From: Pardosa pseudoannulata | Lineage: Eukaryota > Arthropoda > Arachnida > Araneae > Lycosidae | Length of the DNA stretch: 64,000 nucleotides | Assembly: GCA_032207245.1 (NCBI GenBank) | Contig: CM063501.1 | Span: forward strand, 76,970,186-77,034,185 | Direction of reading: 5' to 3' | Part shown: piece after piece, positions 61,021 through 64,000 of the stretch | Numbering within the stretch: the stretch's first letter is position 1 | How the letters are laid out: every line of letters starts with the position of its first letter | Made by a program: the position numbers and the translations under genes | The notes under the pieces: model-generated | What the model was told of the DNA's origin: nothing | What the model saw: only the letters and a program-made list of their open reading frames with translations | The model's database searches: none

Positions 61021-64000
61021 CTTCTTTTTTATACAAAATTGAAACTGAACTCGCACAAAAATAACTCCGTTTCCGAAACTGAATTCTAATTTTACAATTC
61101 CATTTTCAGATTCGCTTTCTTCTGGGGCTGTAGAATATTAAATACTGATATTAATAAATTTATTTAATCATTTTTTATGAATTTATGCTTAGAAATATTT
61201 AAAACAAAACACGAACGGTTTATTAAATAAACCTTAATAAAATTGTAATATGAAAACTACTTTATTAAATATATTTATATTGTAAGTAAATTATTATTTT
61301 AGAAACTAGTTGGAATTAAAGTATTATTGTTTGTATAGATAAGGCTAGCTATTTAATGCAAAACTTATTACTTCTGTTTTATGCAAAATTTTACTGAAAA
61401 TGAATTGGCACAAAAATAACTTCGTTTCCAGAACTGCATTCTCAGTTTACCATTCAATTTTCATATTTAATTTATTCTGAGGCTGTAGGGTATTAAATGC
61501 TGATATTAATAAATTTAATCCTTTTTTTCCGATTTTATTCTTAGCAATTTTTTAAAAAGGCACGAACGCTTTCTTAAAAAATGTTAATAAAGTTGCAATA
61601 TGAAAACTATGTTATTAAAATTATTTAGACTGTAAGTAAATGCTTATTTAGTGATTGGCTTAATTAAAATATCATTATTTGTATAGACATTGCTAGCAAT
61701 TTAATGCAAAACTTCTACTGAAACTGAGTTGACTCAAAAATAACTTCGTTTCCGAAACTGAATTCTAATTTTACAATTCCATTTTCAGATTCACTTTCTT
61801 CTGAGGCTGCGGGATATTAAATACTGATATTAATAAATTTATTTAATCATTTTTTATGAATTATGTTTAAAATATTTAAAAAAACACGAACGGTTATTAT
61901 ACCTTAATAAAATTGCAATATGAAAACTGTATTAAATATATTTATTTTGTAAGTAAATATTATTTTAGAACTAGCTGGGATTAAATTTTTGTTTGTATAG
62001 ACAAGGTGGCTATTTAATGCATATTACTTCTGTTTATGCAAACTTTTACTGAAAACTGAATTGGCACAAAAATAACTTTTTCCAGAACTGTTTCTCATTT
62101 TACCATTCATTTTCGATTCAAAAATTAAATTCTGAGGCTGAATTATATACTGATATTTAAAATTTAATCCTTTTTTTCGATTTATTTCTTTGAAAGGCAC
62201 GAAATTTCTTTAAAATGTTAATAAAGTTGCAATATGAAACTATGTTATTAAATTATTTAGACTGTAAGTAAATTTATTTATGATTCTTAATTTGAAGTAT
62301 CATTTTGTCTGAGACATTTAGCTTTAATGCAAAACTTCTACTGAAAGAGTTGACACAAAAATAACTTCGTTTCCGACTGAATTCTAATTTTACAATTCCA
62401 TTTTCAACAGTTTTTCTGATGTAGGATATTAAATAATGATATTAATAAATTTATTTAATCATTTTTTATGAATTTATGCTTAGAAATTTAAAACAAAACA
62501 CGAACGGTTTATAAATAAACCTTAATAAATTGCAATATGAAAAGTGTTTATTAAAACATATTTATATGTAAGTAAATTATTATTTTAGAAACTAGTTGGG
62601 ATAAATGTATTATTGTTTGTATAGATAAGGCTAGCTATTTAATGCAAAACTTCTTCTGTTTTATGCAAAACTGAAAATGAATTGGCACAAAAATAACTTC
62701 GTTTCCAGAACTGCATTCTCAGTTTACCATTCAATTTTCATATTTAATTTAATCTGAGGCTGTAGGGTATTAAATGCTGATATTAATAAATTTAATCCTT
62801 TTTTCTGATTTTATTCTTAGAAATTTTTTAAAAAGGCACGAACGCTTTCTTAAAAAATTTTAATAAAATTGCAATATGAAAACTATGTTATTAAATTTAT
62901 TTAGACAGTAAGTAAATGCTTATGTAATGATTGGCTTAATTGAAATATCATTGTTTGTATAGACTTTGCTAGCAATTCAATGCAAAACTGAAACTGAGTT
63001 GACACAAAAATAACTTCGTTTCCGAAACTGAATTCTAATTTTACAATTCCATTTTCAGATTCACTTTCTTCTGAGGCTGTGGGATATTAAATACTGATAT
63101 TAATAAATTTATTTAATCTTTTTTTTCTGTTTTTATGCTTAGAAATATTTAAAAAACACGAAAGCTTTATTACCCTTAATAAAATTGCAATATGAAAACT
63201 GTGTTATTAAATATATTTATTTTGTAAGTAAATGATTATTTTACAACTGGCTGGGATTAAATTATTATTGTTTGTATAGACAAGGTTGGCTATTTAATGC
63301 AAAACTTCTGTTTTATGCAAACTTTCTATTGAAATTGAATAGGCACAAAATTAGCTTCTTTTCCAAAACTGAATTCCCCTTTTACCATACAAATTTCAAA
63401 TTCAATTTATTCTGAGGCTGTGGGATAATTAAATACTGATATTAATAAATATATTTAATCACTTTTTTTTCATTTTCATGCTTAGAATTTTTTTAAATAG
63501 ACACAAAGCTTTATTAAAAAACCTTAATAAAATTGCAATATGAAAACTGTGTTATTAAATATATTTAGATTGTAAGTAAATGATTATTTAGGGATTAGCT
63601 GTAATTAAAGTTATTATTGTTTGTATAGACAAGGTTGGCTATTTAATGCAAAACTTCTGTTTTATGCAAACTTTCTATTGAAATTGAATAGGCACAAAAT
63701 TAGCTTCTTTTCCAAAACTGAATTCCCCTTTTACCATACAAATTTCAAATTCAATTTATTCTGAGGCTGTAAGATAATAAATACTAATATTATTAAATAT
63801 ATTTAATCACTATGTTTTTCATTTTCATGCTTAGAATTTTTTTAAATAGACACAAACACTTTATTAAAAAACCTTAATAAAATGGCAATATGAAAACTAT
63901 GTTATTAAATTTATTTAGATTGTAAGTAAATGCTTATTTAGTGATTAGCTGTAATTAAAGTATCATTGTTTGTATAGACAGGGCTGGATATTTAATGCAA
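61021..64000. repeat. ~320-350-bp array with alternating unit types, right edge outside window
   Basis: GGCTGTRGGATATTAAAT-type blocks occur near 61126, 61481, 61805, 62136, 62418, 62758, 63075, 63416 and 63765. Type A units (CGTTTCCGAAACTGAATTCT, TTCACTTTCTTCTGAGG) and type B units (CGTTTCCAGAACTGCATTCT, TTTAATTTATTCTGAGG) alternate A-B-A-B-A-B-A, then two type C units (CTTTTCCAAAACTGAATTCC). This is a dimeric higher-order repeat of ~640-680 bp. Shared sequence with the 280-bp array (CACAAAAATAACTT, GAGGCTGTAGG) shows common descent. Confidence 0.93.

Overview
This is an AT-rich window of eukaryotic nuclear DNA from a repeat-dense genome. It has no operons, ribosome-binding sites or prokaryotic gene packing. 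Its DNA transposons (mariner, Tc1, hAT, piggyBac, Helitron), tRNA-derived SINEs and long (AT)n microsatellites fit an arthropod. The single intact protein recalls uncharacterised proteins of spiders and other arachnids, so a chelicerate, probably a spider, is my best guess; that assignment is inference.

Only one convincing protein-coding gene is present: a 412-codon intronless CDS at 37499-38737 (+), with a plausible short 5'UTR intron just upstream. Everything else that looks coding is a transposon remnant: the C-terminus of a mariner transposase (6.3-6.6 kb), a Tc1-like transposase C-terminus inside an intact pair of inverted repeats (32.5-33.0 kb), a PIF1-like helicase C-terminus (34.1-34.5 kb), and two copies of a piggyBac transposase cysteine-rich C-terminus (24.9-25.2 and 48.2-48.4 kb). 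Other open frames are low-complexity Ile-Tyr readings of (AT)n tracts or chance frames in AT-rich DNA.

Layout: 0-1.7 kb, ~262-bp satellite; 2.3-3.7 kb, ~220-bp satellite with a tail that recurs at 9.1 kb; 3.8 kb, a hAT end; 4.9-7.1 kb, (AT)n tracts around the mariner relic; 8.2-8.8 kb, 136-bp repeats; 9.5-9.8 kb, a TTAA-flanked MITE; 10.7-11.5 kb, a triplication; 12-17.7 kb, SINEs and a 609-bp-arm inverted duplication; 19-31 kb, duplications, SINE fragments, a GC-rich island and a piggyBac element; 31.6-37 kb, repeats, the Tc1 remnant, the PIF1 remnant, the parent of the 9.5-kb MITE, a 470-bp (AT)n tract and a hAT MITE; 37.2-38.7 kb, the gene; 40-48 kb, tandem duplications, a GC-ended inverted-repeat element and a ~345-bp array; 48-50.3 kb, a piggyBac element split by a SINE and a Helitron; 50.7-51.8 kb, ~180-bp array; 53-64 kb, one very large, related, multi-subfamily tandem array that runs off the window and is itself interrupted by a SINE, a TTAA element, a Helitron-like end and a GGGGCA-type inverted-repeat element.

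The most informative pattern is a set of TTAA-flanked elements (9.5, 24.8, 34.6, 44.1, 48.0 and 57.6 kb, plus one single end at 21.7 kb). They begin CCCTT/CCCCTT or CCTTC, and several carry a different subterminal palindrome each. Two contain a piggyBac-type cysteine motif, and one pair shows MITE birth by internal deletion. Nested insertions with clean target-site duplications allow relative dating.
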